From: Fusibacter sp. 3D3
GTDB lineage: Bacteria > Bacillota > Clostridia > Peptostreptococcales > Acidaminobacteraceae
Assembly (NCBI RefSeq): GCF_001748365.1
Contig: NZ_BDHH01000003.1
Location: 337,655-401,654, forward strand
DNA: 64,000 nt
Reading direction: 5' to 3'
Part shown: one piece after another, positions 54,574 to 63,436 of the stretch
How positions within the stretch are numbered: position 1 is the first letter of the stretch
Layout of the letters: each line of letters starts with the position of its first letter
The notes under the pieces: generated by a model
The model's input: the letters and a program-made list of their open reading frames with translations, nothing else
What the model was told of the DNA's origin: nothing
Database searches by the model: none
Made by a program: the position numbers and the translations under genes

Positions 54574-54606
54574 ACTTTGATAATAATATATCAGAGTTTT
54601 TTTTAT
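54574..54606 (+). terminator. Rho-independent terminator after response regulator
   Basis: ACTTTGATA and TATCAGAGT (one T-G pair) form the stem, followed by TTTTTTT. Confidence 0.75.
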
Positions 54607-54703
54607 TTAAAAAACGGTTGATATATTTACATAAACAGACGGCTCCTTTATTATTCTGTACACTTAAATAACAGAAATAAGTCAAAAATTTGAGGGGTAG
54701 TAA

Positions 54704-55876
54704 ATGGATTATTCTAAATTGGCACTTGAATTACATGAGGCAAAAAAAGGCAAAATATCAGTGGTATCAAAGGTCAAGCTCGAAGACAAACACGATTTAA
54801 GTATTGCGTATACGCCGGGCGTTGCAGAACCTTGCAGAAAAATTGCAGCGCATAAAGAAGATGTTTATAAATATACTTCTAAAGGCAATCTCGTAGCAAT
54901 TGTTTCAGATGGTACGGCGGTTTTAGGTCTTGGAGACATTGGGCCTGAAGCGGCACTCCCTGTTATGGAAGGCAAGGCGGTGCTTTTTAAGAATTTTGCA
55001 GATGTAGATGCTTTTCCAGTGTGCATTGATACAAAAGAGGTAGATGAAATTGTGACTTTGGTAAAGCAAATTGCACCTACTTTTGGGGGCATTAATCTCG
55101 AAGATATTTCAGCGCCAAGGTGCATTGAAATTGAAAAAAGACTGAAGGCAGAACTCGATATTCCGGTTTTTCATGATGACCAACACGGGACGGCGATTGT
55201 TGTCGTTGCAGGACTTATCAATGCGCTCAAAGTCGTTGGAAAGCAATGGGAAGAGGTTAAGGTGGTGGTCAACGGTCCTGGGGCAGCTGGATCAGCAATT
55301 ACGAAGATGATCATCAATATGGGTGCTGGCGATATTTTAGTTTGCGGTTTAGAGGGCATTCTATACAGAGATAATCCTGAAAACGATGATTTGAAGGAGA
55401 GCCTTGCACAAATGACCAATAAACAAAACCAAAAAGGCGATTTAACAGAGGCACTTAAAGGTGCTGATATATTCATTGGCGTATCTGCACCGAATATAGT
55501 GACCAAAGAAATGATTTCTGAAATGAATTCGGGTTCAATTGTGTTTGCTATGGCAAATCCAATTCCAGAAATTATGCCTGATGTTGCCAAAGCAGGCGGT
55601 GCAACTGTTGTAGGATCAGGTCGTTCTGATTTTGCAAACCAAGTGAACAATGTGCTCGCATTTCCAGGCATTTTTAGAGGGGCTTTAGATGTCAGAGCAA
55701 GTGATATCAATGAAGAGATGAAAATTGCGGCTGCAAAGGCGATTGCATCCATTGTAACACCTGAAGAACTTTCAAGTGAATATGTAATTCCAAATCCACT
55801 CGACCCAAGAGTTGCAAAAGGGGTTGCAAGTGCGGTGGCTAAAGCAGCTCGTGATACAGGGGTTGCCAGAATATAA
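54704..55876 (+). CDS. NAD(P)-dependent malic enzyme
   Basis: This 390-residue enzyme decarboxylates malate to pyruvate with CO2 and NAD(P)H. It has the malic-enzyme opening YTPGVAEPCRKIAAHKED, GLGDIGPEAALPVMEGKA, the metal-site VFHDDQHGTAIV and the dinucleotide loop VVNGPGAAGSA. Length fits the short bacterial form (TM-ME type). It lies 23 bp before a 2-hydroxycarboxylate transporter, so imported malate is converted at once. Confidence 0.92.
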   Translation: MDYSKLALELHEAKKGKISVVSKVKLEDKHDLSIAYTPGVAEPCRKIAAHKEDVYKYTSKGNLVAIVSDGTAVLGLGDIGPEAALPVMEGKAVLFKNFADVDAFPVCIDTKEVDEIVTLVKQIAPTFGGINLEDISAPRCIEIEKRLKAELDIPVFHDDQHGTAIVVVAGLINALKVVGKQWEEVKVVVNGPGAAGSAITKMIINMGAGDILVCGLEGILYRDNPENDDLKESLAQMTNKQNQKGDLTEALKGADIFIGVSAPNIVTKEMISEMNSGSIVFAMANPIPEIMPDVAKAGGATVVGSGRSDFANQVNNVLAFPGIFRGALDVRASDINEEMKIAAAKAIASIVTPEELSSEYVIPNPLDPRVAKGVASAVAKAARDTGVARI

Positions 55877-55899
55877 ACGAATATGAGTTAAGGGGGATT

Positions 55900-57213
55900 A
55901 TGATGAGTATAAGTGAGGCTACATTATCAGGACAATTGGTTGAGAGACAAGGTTATAAAATTATGGGGATTCCTGTGGTGCTTTTTACAGTGATTTCCGC
56001 GGTTGTATTAGGCGCATCTTTTATGGATGTACTCCCGCAGGGGATGATTGGTGCATTTCCAATCATGATGATTATGGGTGCGATTTTAAATGAAATCGGC
56101 AATAGAATGCCAATCGTTAAGGATTATTTAGGTGGAGGTCCTATCGTTGTGATTTTTGGTTCTGCAGCGCTAGTCACTTATGGAATCGTTCCAGAGGCAT
56201 CCAAAGATATTATGGTGAACTTTATTAAAGGTGAGGGTTTTTTGAGTTTTTATATTGCGGCACTTATAACAGGTAGTATTTTAGGCATGGATAAGAAACT
56301 CTTGCTCAAAGCGGCATTGAGATACTTCCCTGTCATCCTAGGCGGTGTTGTTGCGGCCCTTGGACTGGCAGCATTAGTGGGTGGCCTTATGGGTTATGGT
56401 GCCAAAGAAGCAGCACTTTATGTGGCATTGCCAATTATGGGTGGTGGCATGGGCGCTGGCGCAGTGCCTCTATCTCAAATCTTTGGAGATGCACTGGCTG
56501 TAGACCCTGGAGAGATTCTTTCTAAAATGGTGCCGGCACTTGCGCTTGGCAATGCTATGGCGATTGTAATCGCAGGATTGCTCAATAGAATAGGTAAGAA
56601 AATGACGCATTTAAGTGGCAATGGCAAGTTGATGATCAATCAAAACGATGTTAAAGAGGATGAAGCAAGTAGTGAACTCAATCTTAAATCAATGGGCATA
56701 GGTTTGTTGATTGCGTCGACGTTTTTTATCCTAGGCATCATTTTAGAGAAGTTTATTCCAATTCATTCCTATGCATTGATGATCATAGCTGTGGCTGTGG
56801 CAAAATCTTTAGGGGTTATACCCAAGCAGTATGAAGATTGTGCAGCGCAATGGTTTAAATTTGTAATGGCAAACTTTACACCTGCACTTTTAGTAGGGAT
56901 AGGGGTAGCCTATACCGATCTTAATGCTGTTATAAGTGCTTTATCGGTCACTTATGTTGTACTTGTGTTTTTCACAGTGCTTGGATCGGTTATTGGTGCT
57001 GGTTTTGTGGGTAAAATGACGGGTTTTTATCCAATAGAGGCCGCTATAACAGGGGGCTTATGTATGGCAAACATGGGCGGAACAGGAGATGTTGCAGTAC
57101 TCTCATCATGTAACAGAATGGAACTCATGCCTTTTGCACAAATTTCATCGAGAATTGGTGGTGCGTTTATGCTGATTTTAGCCACGGCAATTTTAAAGTT
57201 GTTTTTAAGTTAG
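55900..57213 (+). CDS. 2-hydroxycarboxylate transporter (CitS/MaeN/CimH family)
   Basis: This 437-residue membrane protein of the 2-hydroxycarboxylate:cation symporter family has about 11-12 helices and the paired conserved loops (MGGGMGAGAVPLSQI in the first half, ITGGLCMANMGGTGDVAVL in the second). Malate with Na+ is the likely substrate given malic enzyme upstream; citrate is possible. AAGGGGG lies before its ATG. Confidence 0.9.
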   Translation: MMSISEATLSGQLVERQGYKIMGIPVVLFTVISAVVLGASFMDVLPQGMIGAFPIMMIMGAILNEIGNRMPIVKDYLGGGPIVVIFGSAALVTYGIVPEASKDIMVNFIKGEGFLSFYIAALITGSILGMDKKLLLKAALRYFPVILGGVVAALGLAALVGGLMGYGAKEAALYVALPIMGGGMGAGAVPLSQIFGDALAVDPGEILSKMVPALALGNAMAIVIAGLLNRIGKKMTHLSGNGKLMINQNDVKEDEASSELNLKSMGIGLLIASTFFILGIILEKFIPIHSYALMIIAVAVAKSLGVIPKQYEDCAAQWFKFVMANFTPALLVGIGVAYTDLNAVISALSVTYVVLVFFTVLGSVIGAGFVGKMTGFYPIEAAITGGLCMANMGGTGDVAVLSSCNRMELMPFAQISSRIGGAFMLILATAILKLFLS

Positions 57214-57284
57214 ACAAGCCATCCGTGGAGAAAAGGCTGACCATTCACATAGTTTAAAATGGCTTTAGATAAGCTCTAAATAAG

Positions 57285-57339
57285 AGATGCCACCATAAAA
57301 TCGTTTCAATGAATACGATTTTATGGTGGCATCTTTTTT
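57285..57339. terminator. Strong terminator after the malate genes
   Basis: A perfect 20-bp stem (AGATGCCACCATAAAATCGT with its complement) with a 10-base loop, followed by TTTTTT. It serves the transporter unit and probably also the convergent ybjQ-like gene. Confidence 0.9.
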
Positions 57340-57357
57340 GCGAATAAATAAGGTAGG

Positions 57358-57678
57358 CTATTTTATAACCACAGCAGTTCCAGCCGCTGTAACCATAAGC
57401 ATGTTATTGGATGTGCCTAAAACTTCATAATCGATATCCACACCAATGATTGCATTTGCGCCTAACTTTTGAGCACGACTTTCCATTTCTTTAAGTGCAG
57501 CAGATCTTGCATCCACAAGTTCACCCTCATATGAATTAGAGCGTCCGCCAAAAAAATTGGTGAGCCCTGCTGCAAAATCTTTCACAAAATCCACGCCATT
57601 TATGACTTCGCCGAACACGATTCCTTTGTATTCAAGTACTTCTCTGCCTTCGATTTGATTTGTCGTTGTAATAATCAT
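57358..57678 (-). CDS. YbjQ/UPF0145 family protein
   Basis: This 106-residue protein is of the YbjQ (DUF74/UPF0145) family. It has [23 protein letters not shown] at the N-terminus and [29 protein letters not shown] in the middle. The family forms pentamers with a possible heavy-metal link. GAGGAACAG lies before ATG. It stands alone on the minus strand. Confidence 0.9.
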   Translation of the reverse strand: MIITTTNQIEGREVLEYKGIVFGEVINGVDFVKDFAAGLTNFFGGRSNSYEGELVDARSAALKEMESRAQKLGANAIIGVDIDYEVLGTSNNMLMVTAAGTAVVIK

Positions 57679-57822
57679 GGCTGTTCCTCCTCATAAAATA
57701 AATTATAATGTATCCGTTTTTTCACAATTTTTTGTCTCTTTAAGTTATAATAACAAAAAAGAATTAAAAAAGTGTTAAAGAAATAAAAAAAAGGTCTGAG
57801 AAATTTATGATAAGAGATGATG

Positions 57823-57945
57823 TTGGTTAGAGTATCAAAAGTCCGTTTCCCACGAACGCTCTACCATATGCTGTGTGGTGTGATTTTCGTAAGCGCATCA
57901 TAGGGTAGAGGGGCACTCAATTTTTGACTTTTGACACTTTAATAT
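57823..57945. repeat. Palindromic element A, copy 4 (divergent)
   Basis: The outer arms GTTAGAGTATCAAAAG and CTTTTGACACTTTAA pair with one G-T and one mismatch. The inner CTCTACCATATG pairs with CATAGGGTAGAGG. The centre differs from copies 1-3. It lies between the ybjQ-like gene and the sugar-type binding protein. Confidence 0.75.
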
Positions 57946-58018
57946 ATGTTCATACGACTAAAATTGGGGTATAAAAACAGATAGGGGTTAATTTAATGGG
58001 GTTTTAAAAGGGGGCACT

Positions 58019-59452
58019 ATGAATAAAATATTTAGGTATGGAACGATCATTATTTTTATGTTAGGGGTAGCCATTTTTTCAGGGTGTAGTAATCGCTTGG
58101 AGAAAAATAATTTATTAGATCCAAATAAGCCGATCACTGTAATCGTTTGGCATTATTACAATGGTAATATTAAGGAAGCTTTCGATGATTTGGTATCTGA
58201 ATTTAATGAAACTGTGGGTATGGAACAGGGAATCGTCGTTGAGGCCAAGAGCCAAGGGGATGTCAATCAGCTGGCAACGGCTGTATTCGATGCGGCAAAT
58301 CAATCCATTGGGTCCTCGCCTATGCCCGATATATTTGCAGCTTATCCTGACAACGCCTACAGAGTTAATCAGATTACGAACTTGGTTCATTTAGAAACGT
58401 ATTTTTCAAAAGAAGAAATAGAGGCCTATCGACAAGAATTTTTAGAAGAAGGTCGTTTTTCACCGAATAATCAATTTTTTATCGTGCCAATTGCAAAGTC
58501 GACTGAAAATTTATTCGTCAATAAGAACTATTGGGAAAAATTTGCCTCTGAAAATGGTTTTACAAATGCGGATTTAAGCACATGGGAAGGGCTTTATGAT
58601 GTCTCGAAGACCTATTATGAAACTACTGGGAAAGGCTTTTTTGGAATTGATGCAAGTGCCAATTTTATGCTTCAAGTGGCCGTGCAGATGGGATCGGAAA
58701 TGTTTGATTATTCGAGTGGTGATGCCACTTTTAATCTAACACCTGAAATTGCCGAATATATATGGCAGTATTACTATAAGCCTTATGTGAAAGGATACTT
58801 TACAAAAACAGGTCGATTTAGTTCTGATGATGCTAAAACGGGGACGGTGCTCGCTTATATTGGGTCAACTGCAGGGGCGGCATACTTTCCAACAGAGGTA
58901 ACTTTTAGTCAACAAGAAGTTTATAAAATTGAACCATTAGTTTTACCATATCCCTACTTTAAAGAAGGCGAACCTTACGCCATCCAACAAGGTGCTGGTA
59001 TGTGTATTTCACAAAGTGACGAGGCACATGAATATGCGTCTTCGCTTTTTCTGAAATGGTTTACAGAAGCGGATCAAAATCTTAAATTCGCAGTGTCCAC
59101 AGGGTATCTTCCTGTTAAAAATGAAGCTTTAAATGAGTCAAAATTGCTTGGAGCTCTAGAGCATACAAAGCAGACTAATCCTGCCATAAAGGCCTCAATC
59201 ATCACAACGACTAAAATGCTAAAGGATTATGCGTTTTATAATAACAAGCCTTTCCTCGGGAGCTATGAAATTAGAGTTTTACTTGAAACAAATTTGTATG
59301 AGAAAACCGCTAGAGATTTGGAACAGATTGAAAATCGCGTAGCGGGTGGCGAAGATCGAGACAGTGTCATTGAGACCTTGATATCAAAGGCAGAATTTGA
59401 AAAATGGTACGAGCAAATGTTGCATGAAGCTGATCTGATAATGAAGAAGTAG
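58019..59452 (+). CDS. Extracellular solute-binding lipoprotein (family 1, sugar type)
   Basis: This 477-residue lipoprotein has lipobox FSGC (Cys23) and a family 1 binding fold. It opens with ITVIVWHYYNGNIKEAFDDLVSEFNE and has IPIAKSTENLFVNKNYWEKF and a late EHTKQTNPAIKASIITTTKM stretch. No permease or ATPase is adjacent; the next gene is a membrane diguanylate cyclase 13 bp away. This suggests a sensor pair, in which the bound ligand signals to the cyclase, rather than a transporter. GGGGGC precedes ATG. Confidence 0.85.
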   Translation: MNKIFRYGTIIIFMLGVAIFSGCSNRLEKNNLLDPNKPITVIVWHYYNGNIKEAFDDLVSEFNETVGMEQGIVVEAKSQGDVNQLATAVFDAANQSIGSSPMPDIFAAYPDNAYRVNQITNLVHLETYFSKEEIEAYRQEFLEEGRFSPNNQFFIVPIAKSTENLFVNKNYWEKFASENGFTNADLSTWEGLYDVSKTYYETTGKGFFGIDASANFMLQVAVQMGSEMFDYSSGDATFNLTPEIAEYIWQYYYKPYVKGYFTKTGRFSSDDAKTGTVLAYIGSTAGAAYFPTEVTFSQQEVYKIEPLVLPYPYFKEGEPYAIQQGAGMCISQSDEAHEYASSLFLKWFTEADQNLKFAVSTGYLPVKNEALNESKLLGALEHTKQTNPAIKASIITTTKMLKDYAFYNNKPFLGSYEIRVLLETNLYEKTARDLEQIENRVAGGEDRDSVIETLISKAEFEKWYEQMLHEADLIMKK

Positions 59453-59465
59453 AAAGGCTGTTGGT

Positions 59466-61580
59466 ATGACAAAGATAAGATGGCATAAAAAGTCCATTGT
59501 TTCGAGACTTACATTTTTTGTAGTCCTCATTATTGTGATCCAAACGGTTCTATTGGTGGGCAGTTTAATTGTAGGAGGCGTTTTAAACCAAGCCGAGCAT
59601 AATGCCTATCAAGCTTTTTACGAGAAGGTCAATAATAGAAAAGACTTTGTACAGCGTGAAATGAAAAATCGTTGGACTAATTTAGAACCTTATTTATCCC
59701 CGATATCAAAAATACTTTCTAAGGAAGGTATATCGACAGATGTTATTTTTGATGAGGTGGTTGATGAGCTGATCGCGATGCTTAGAACAACTCAAGTGTC
59801 CGGCGTTTATATGATTCTTGAACCAGCAGATAGAGCATTGGATAAATACCCTTCGCTGTATTTAAGGGATTATGATCCCATTACAAACTTGCAAAGTGAT
59901 GATGATCTCTATATGATTTGTGGACCGTCAGATCTTGCAAAGCGTTTGAAAATTCCACTTGATCAAACTTGGCAATATAATTTAAAATTAACAGAAGGCA
60001 ATGGGGATTTTTACTTTAAACCGTATTTAAATGCACCGCTGACGACGAAAGCCAGTTATTTAGGTTATTGGAGTAAGCCTTTTAAACTGTCAGAGGATGA
60101 TCTAACCGTTCTAACGTATTCGATGCCCTTATTTGATGTAAATGGAGCGCTTAAAGGGGTAATTGGTGTGGAAATAACTTTGAATTACTTAACTCAGTTT
60201 TTTCCTGCGTCGGAGTTGCAACCACGTGATTCACTGGGTTACATGATCGCATATAGAGACAGTCCAGACGGTTTGTTAAGACCGGTTTTCATGGAAGGCG
60301 CTCTACAAAAACGGTTGATTTCGGGCTTGGAACCTTTGGATTTGAGTATAGTGGATCAAGATAGAAATATATTCAAATTAAAGACGCATAAAGGCTCTGA
60401 AAACATATACGCAAGTGTTGAAAAGATAGGGCTCTATCAGTTCAATACGCCTTTTGAGGATGAACAATGGTACCTCATTGGATTAATGAGAGAAGACTAT
60501 CTTTTAAATTATGTGAATCGAATCAAGCAAATTCTTTGGATGTCACTTTGGACTTCGATCATCGTGGGGATTTTCGGCGGGATATTGATCAGTTATCAAG
60601 TATCGAGGCCGATTATTAATCTTGCAAAGCAAGTGAGAGAAAGCGATAAGAGCAAAATAATGTATCTTGAACCGACAGGGCTTTTAGAACTGGATGAGCT
60701 ATCCAGTACGATGGAGTTTACCAACAAATTGATGTTGGCATCTGCTTCAAGGCTCTCTAGGATCAGTGAGATGTTCGATGTGCCGATAGGTGCTTTTGAA
60801 ATCAATTTAAATACAGGACGTGTTTTTGTGACGGATTATTTCTATTCAATTTTAAAATTCGAAGCACATGAGACCGAAAGATTAGAGACAAAAGAAAGCT
60901 TTATTAAATTGATTAATGCAATACTGGAGCATCCAGAACCAGATGAAAACGATGTCTATCGGTTGATGCTAGAGCCTGTACGCTGGGTGAAGATTAAGAT
61001 GATTGAGGATGCAGAATTGATGTATGGCGTTGTCATGGATGTTACTGATGAAATTCGTGAGAAAAATTTGATTAAGCTTGATCGTGATATGGACCCGTTG
61101 ACGAAACTGCTCAATCGAAAGGGATTTCAATGGCAATTTGAAATTTGGGTGCAAACAGATCATTCTGGGGAAGCAGCCTTATTGATGTTTGATTTGGACA
61201 ATTTGAAGATGATCAATGATTCTTATGGGCATAAGTGGGGGGATCAATATATTATCCATGCCGTTGAAAGGTTACAAGCCATCACAGATGACGATCATAA
61301 GTTGCTGGGCAGAAGATCCGGAGACGAATTTGTCATGCTGCTTTATGATTTTGAAAGTAAAGATGCGATTCGAAGGTGCGTCACTGCGTTTTATGAAAAA
61401 ATTGAGCAACAATTTATTGAGTTCCCCGATGGCATGCGGAAAACCGTCGCTATTTCAGCGGGTATCATGTGGATGGACTGTCCAGAACTCGGTTATGATG
61501 AGCTTTTACATTATGCGGATGAGGCTCTATATGAGTCCAAACGGCAGAATAAAGGACGTTATACAGAAAGTAGATACTGA
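59466..61580 (+). CDS. Membrane diguanylate cyclase with extracellular sensor
   Basis: This 704-residue protein has one N-terminal helix (SRLTFFVVLIIVIQTVLLVGSLIVGG) and a large extracellular dCache-like region (about residues 35-345). A second helix follows (WMSLWTSIIVGIFGGILISYQVSRP), then a linker, a PAS-like part and a C-terminal GGDEF domain. The active-site loop is RSGDEF (617-622, the SGDEF variant). It makes cyclic-di-GMP. It is co-oriented with the solute-binding lipoprotein gene 13 bp upstream, so that protein may be its ligand-binding partner. Confidence 0.85.
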   Translation: MTKIRWHKKSIVSRLTFFVVLIIVIQTVLLVGSLIVGGVLNQAEHNAYQAFYEKVNNRKDFVQREMKNRWTNLEPYLSPISKILSKEGISTDVIFDEVVDELIAMLRTTQVSGVYMILEPADRALDKYPSLYLRDYDPITNLQSDDDLYMICGPSDLAKRLKIPLDQTWQYNLKLTEGNGDFYFKPYLNAPLTTKASYLGYWSKPFKLSEDDLTVLTYSMPLFDVNGALKGVIGVEITLNYLTQFFPASELQPRDSLGYMIAYRDSPDGLLRPVFMEGALQKRLISGLEPLDLSIVDQDRNIFKLKTHKGSENIYASVEKIGLYQFNTPFEDEQWYLIGLMREDYLLNYVNRIKQILWMSLWTSIIVGIFGGILISYQVSRPIINLAKQVRESDKSKIMYLEPTGLLELDELSSTMEFTNKLMLASASRLSRISEMFDVPIGAFEINLNTGRVFVTDYFYSILKFEAHETERLETKESFIKLINAILEHPEPDENDVYRLMLEPVRWVKIKMIEDAELMYGVVMDVTDEIREKNLIKLDRDMDPLTKLLNRKGFQWQFEIWVQTDHSGEAALLMFDLDNLKMINDSYGHKWGDQYIIHAVERLQAITDDDHKLLGRRSGDEFVMLLYDFESKDAIRRCVTAFYEKIEQQFIEFPDGMRKTVAISAGIMWMDCPELGYDELLHYADEALYESKRQNKGRYTESRY

Positions 61581-61595
61581 AAGGATGTTGTAAAT

Positions 61596-62345
61596 ATGTA
61601 TACTAAAAAAGAAATTATAGAAAAGGCAAAAGCACAATTGGCTCTTGATTATAACTGTCAAATATCCGATTTTGAAAAAGAAGGCAATACGATTGCTGAA
61701 AATAGATTATTAGAAGGCAGGCGCATCTATGAAAGTGATGGTTGTTTTTTGAAAATCGTCTGTATCGGTGGGCGTGCGATCATAAGTGCAGATGAAAAAC
61801 TCAAGCCTTGGCTTGAGGAAAAACTGGTGGGCAGGGATGCAAGCTGGCTTTTTGACTTCTTTGTGCTCAGGGCGATCGATCAAAAATTGGGTGAGTTCGG
61901 TCATGAAATTGATCGGACACAAAATTTTTATCTTCCCAATCCAGAGTGCAATGAAGTCAAGCCATTAACTGAAATAAAATGGTTTGATCAAGAAGGTATT
62001 TTACAGTTTGAGGGAGATGAACGCTTCGATGAAGCCTTTCTCTTTGAAGCCGATTCACCAGATGTCATAGGTGTTGCCGCTTTGGATGGTGAGCACATCA
62101 TGGGCATGGCGGGTGCTAGTCGAGACTGTGAAGGGCTCTATCAAATTGGGATCAATGTTTTGCCAGAATATGAGGGTAGAGGGATTGGGACCAATTTAGT
62201 TGCTATTATTAAACAAGCGTTATTAAGCCGTGATATAGTGCCCTTCTACGGAACCCAAATGTCGCATCTTATCTCGAGGAATACAGCCATCAATGCAGGG
62301 TTTTTCCCAGCTTGGTCAGAACTATGTTCTAGGAAAATGGATTAG
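61596..62345 (+). CDS. GNAT-family N-acetyltransferase with extra N-terminal domain
   Basis: This 249-residue protein has an N-terminal alpha/beta region (CQISDFEKEGNTIAENR, residues 20-110). The C-terminal GNAT fold follows, with the acetyl-CoA loop QIGINVLPEYEGRGIGTNLV (about 185-205) and NAGFFPAWSE. The substrate is unknown. AAAGGATG precedes its ATG. It follows the cyclase gene by 15 bp and is probably its last co-transcribed gene. Confidence 0.8.
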   Translation: MYTKKEIIEKAKAQLALDYNCQISDFEKEGNTIAENRLLEGRRIYESDGCFLKIVCIGGRAIISADEKLKPWLEEKLVGRDASWLFDFFVLRAIDQKLGEFGHEIDRTQNFYLPNPECNEVKPLTEIKWFDQEGILQFEGDERFDEAFLFEADSPDVIGVAALDGEHIMGMAGASRDCEGLYQIGINVLPEYEGRGIGTNLVAIIKQALLSRDIVPFYGTQMSHLISRNTAINAGFFPAWSELCSRKMD

Positions 62346-62418
62346 AATAGAGCTTTATTATTTCAAATCTATACAATCTTTTAATGCGCAATTGTGCAGG
62401 TTAAATTAAATATAAAAA

Positions 62419-62459
62419 GAGATCGTGCTTATGAAAATAGTAGCGGTTTCTTTTTTTTT
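62419..62459 (+). terminator. Probable terminator after the GNAT gene
   Basis: GAGATCGT pairs with GCGGTTTC through several G-T pairs around a loop, followed by TTTTTTTTT. Confidence 0.6.
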
Positions 62460-62604
62460 GGATTGAAATCGATCTTTGCCGCTTACAAAATGATACTTTT
62501 GTCTTATTTTATATACATAATGTTATTTTAAATTGTAAATTGAGGTATAATAGATCAAAATGTAAATACTTTGTACAACTAATGCATCAAGTGGCAGACT
62601 AGGA

Positions 62605-63279
62605 GGGGCATATGAGCCCATTATATCTGAGGGTAAAACGATAGGGATTATTTTTATTGGTGTTAGTACTCAAGTTGTGGAAGAGACGATTAATAAAACG
62701 CTGTATTCCTTTATGTGGGTTTTTTTAGGGTTTCTAATGCTTGCACTGATCTTTAGCATTATCGTGACCCTATTTATGGGCACAAAAATTTCAAAACCTC
62801 TGGTGAGATTGACCGAATTCTCAAGTGCATTAAAAGAGGGTAATTTAAGTATTCAAATAGATGCCAACTTAATCCAAAATAGAACTGAAATTGGTAAATT
62901 GGCAAGTGGGTTTGAGCATATGCGATTGAATCTACAAAGTCTCGTGGATGATATTCAAAAGGTATCCAAAGAAGTTTTAAGTTCATCTCATGAGTTAGAA
63001 GGTATTTCATCCGATACGGTGACTGCAGGTGAAAATGTTTCCAGAAATGTAATAGAAATTGCCAAAGGCGCATCGGAACAGGCAGAGAATACAGAATCCG
63101 GGACAGGGGATGTCATTAAACTGGGACAATTGATAGAAGAAAATGCCTCAAGTTCAGAGCAAGTGACCTCAATTGTAACTGGGATCATTGATGCCATGAA
63201 TGCATCTGCATCATCGGCAAAGGCACTTTATCAAATTGCAAGTCAGTTAAATGAGCGTGCAAATAAATTTAGCCTTTGA
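62605..63279 (+). pseudogene. Methyl-accepting chemotaxis protein with both ends of the signal module lost
   Basis: It reads in frame from about 62605 (EPIISEGKTIGIIFIGVST), with no proper start: an ATG at 62612 behind a good AGGAGGGG is out of frame. It continues through a membrane helix (WVFLGFLMLALIFSIIVTLFMG) and HAMP (LVRLTEFSSALKEGNLSIQI) to the C-terminal end of a receptor (ASQLNERANKF). Both the sensor domain and the central hairpin tip (the [14 protein letters not shown] region) are missing, so it cannot bind CheA. Two deletions explain it. Confidence 0.8.
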
Positions 63280-63367
63280 TTCATTTAAAGCAAAGGGAAC
63301 TTGGGACACACGAATCATAGGTATAATTTTAGTAAAAGGTCCGAATAAAAAATAAGGGGAAATAGAG

Positions 63368-63436
63368 ATGAAAATAGTTGTGCTTGATGGTTACACTTTA
63401 AATCCAGGAGATTTATCTTGGAACCTAAAAGTTTGA
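63368..63436 (+). pseudogene. Fragment of a D-2-hydroxyacid dehydrogenase (glycerate-dehydrogenase type)
   Basis: ATG 63368 follows AAGGGGAAATAGAG and starts MKIVVLDGYTLNPGDLSW, the N-terminus of HprA-type dehydrogenases. After 18 residues the homology stops and a TGA at 63434 ends it. The sequence then turns into the left flank of an IS1634-like transposase gene, so insertion of the element cut this gene. Confidence 0.7.

Noticed and set aside
55171..55752. Long antisense open frame in the malic enzyme gene
   Set aside because: It has 193 codons but is fully opposite a convincing enzyme and has no ribosome-binding site or homology.
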